In this document: piece by piece, positions 21,321 through 21,528 of the stretch | Layout of the letters: the number at the start of each line of letters is the position of its first letter | How positions within the stretch are numbered: the stretch's first letter is position 1 | Source: Mesostigma viride | Lineage: Eukaryota > Streptophyta > Mesostigmatophyceae > Mesostigmatales > Mesostigmataceae | NCBI GenBank assembly: GCA_009746045.1 | Contig: RPFO01000082.1 | Coordinates: 4,749,741-4,771,268, forward strand | Length of the DNA: 21,528 nucleotides | Reading direction: 5' to 3' | The notes under the pieces: model-generated | What the model saw: the letters and a program-made list of their open reading frames with translations, nothing else | Told to the model about the DNA's origin: nothing | Databases searched by the model: none | Translations under genes and position numbers: made by a program

Positions 21321-21528
21321 TCGAACAGGGGTACTGTTCCCCCAGCGCGGACATCGCCTCACAAATCGCCCTTGGGTACGATTCAGTCCCATCAAAAAAC
21401 CTTGAACATTTCACCTTTGAACTTGAAATGCACTTCACCCCCCATCCGAATTACAAGTCCGGCCAAATTGACACCAGACCAGCTGTCTGTAACGTCGCCG
21501 TGCATAGTGCTGAGAGACTTTCTCGCCT
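21313..21528 (-). pseudogene. Degraded partial copy of the 20390-21007 gene
   Basis: The last frame before the TGA at 21313-21315 reads DGTESYPRAICEAMSALGEQYPC, which aligns with DGVDEFEKAVREVMYALGQEYKF of the neighbour. Upstream, in a different frame, LVIRMGGEVHFKFKGEMFKVF aligns loosely with WVILKDGKYFKHHTDL. A frameshift near 21400 and loss of roughly 25 residues between the two blocks suggest a pseudogene. It continues off the window, so the rest cannot be judged. Confidence 0.5.

Noticed and set aside
17145-21528. Endogenous giant-virus segment (compact intronless genes with repeated promoter-like palindromes)
   Set aside because: No viral hallmark gene is present, the same palindrome lies in spliced introns nearby, and AATAAA signals and duplicated spacers fit a host gene cluster better.

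Overview
This window looks like nuclear DNA of a eukaryote, most probably a streptophyte (charophyte) green alga with a large, repeat-rich genome; Chara is my first guess. The evidence is: phase-matched GT-AG introns, AATAAA polyadenylation signals, LINE-type reverse transcriptase fossils, a decayed piece of plastid rpoB, and several kilobases of satellite DNA. The species is inference. Most proteins here match no family I can name with confidence.

Layout. 1-1864 (+) holds two dead LINE reverse transcriptase fragments. 2052-3975 is mostly non-coding, with hairpins, a TATA-like box, one weak candidate first exon (2860-2934) and an AT-rich 10-bp repeat. 3976-15418 (-) is best read as one large gene. 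Four exons (15119-15418, 9036-7915, 7206-4912, 4792-3976) join through three GT-AG introns with compatible phase. Two single-base breaks in poly-C/G runs must be bridged for a continuous frame of about 1,511 codons. Intron 2 is filled by an array of a 46-bp unit centred on the palindrome CCAACGGCCGTTGG. The first intron carries a second such array plus 5.4 kb of GGACAA hexanucleotide satellite, which leaves all six frames open and yields very long spurious ORFs.

15511-15914 looks like a piggyBac-like MITE inserted into a small Cys-containing ORF. 16077-16374 is tandem repeats, and 16487-16921 is a plastid rpoB fossil (NUPT).

17145-21528 (-) is a compact run of apparently intronless genes in one orientation. 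Three share N-terminal C-x4-C...C-x2-H zinc-binding motifs and look like diverged paralogs (17145-17933, 18157-18741, 19352-20134). A fourth (20390-21007) has a degraded partial copy at the window edge. These genes are separated by spacers carrying the same CCAACGGCCGTTGG palindrome. Two spacers are copies of one ~250-bp module with AATAAA signals, a G-box and a CAG|ATG junction. The same palindrome therefore links the introns of the large gene, the spacers of the small gene cluster and, in eroded form, several exons. That association is the most unusual feature of the window.
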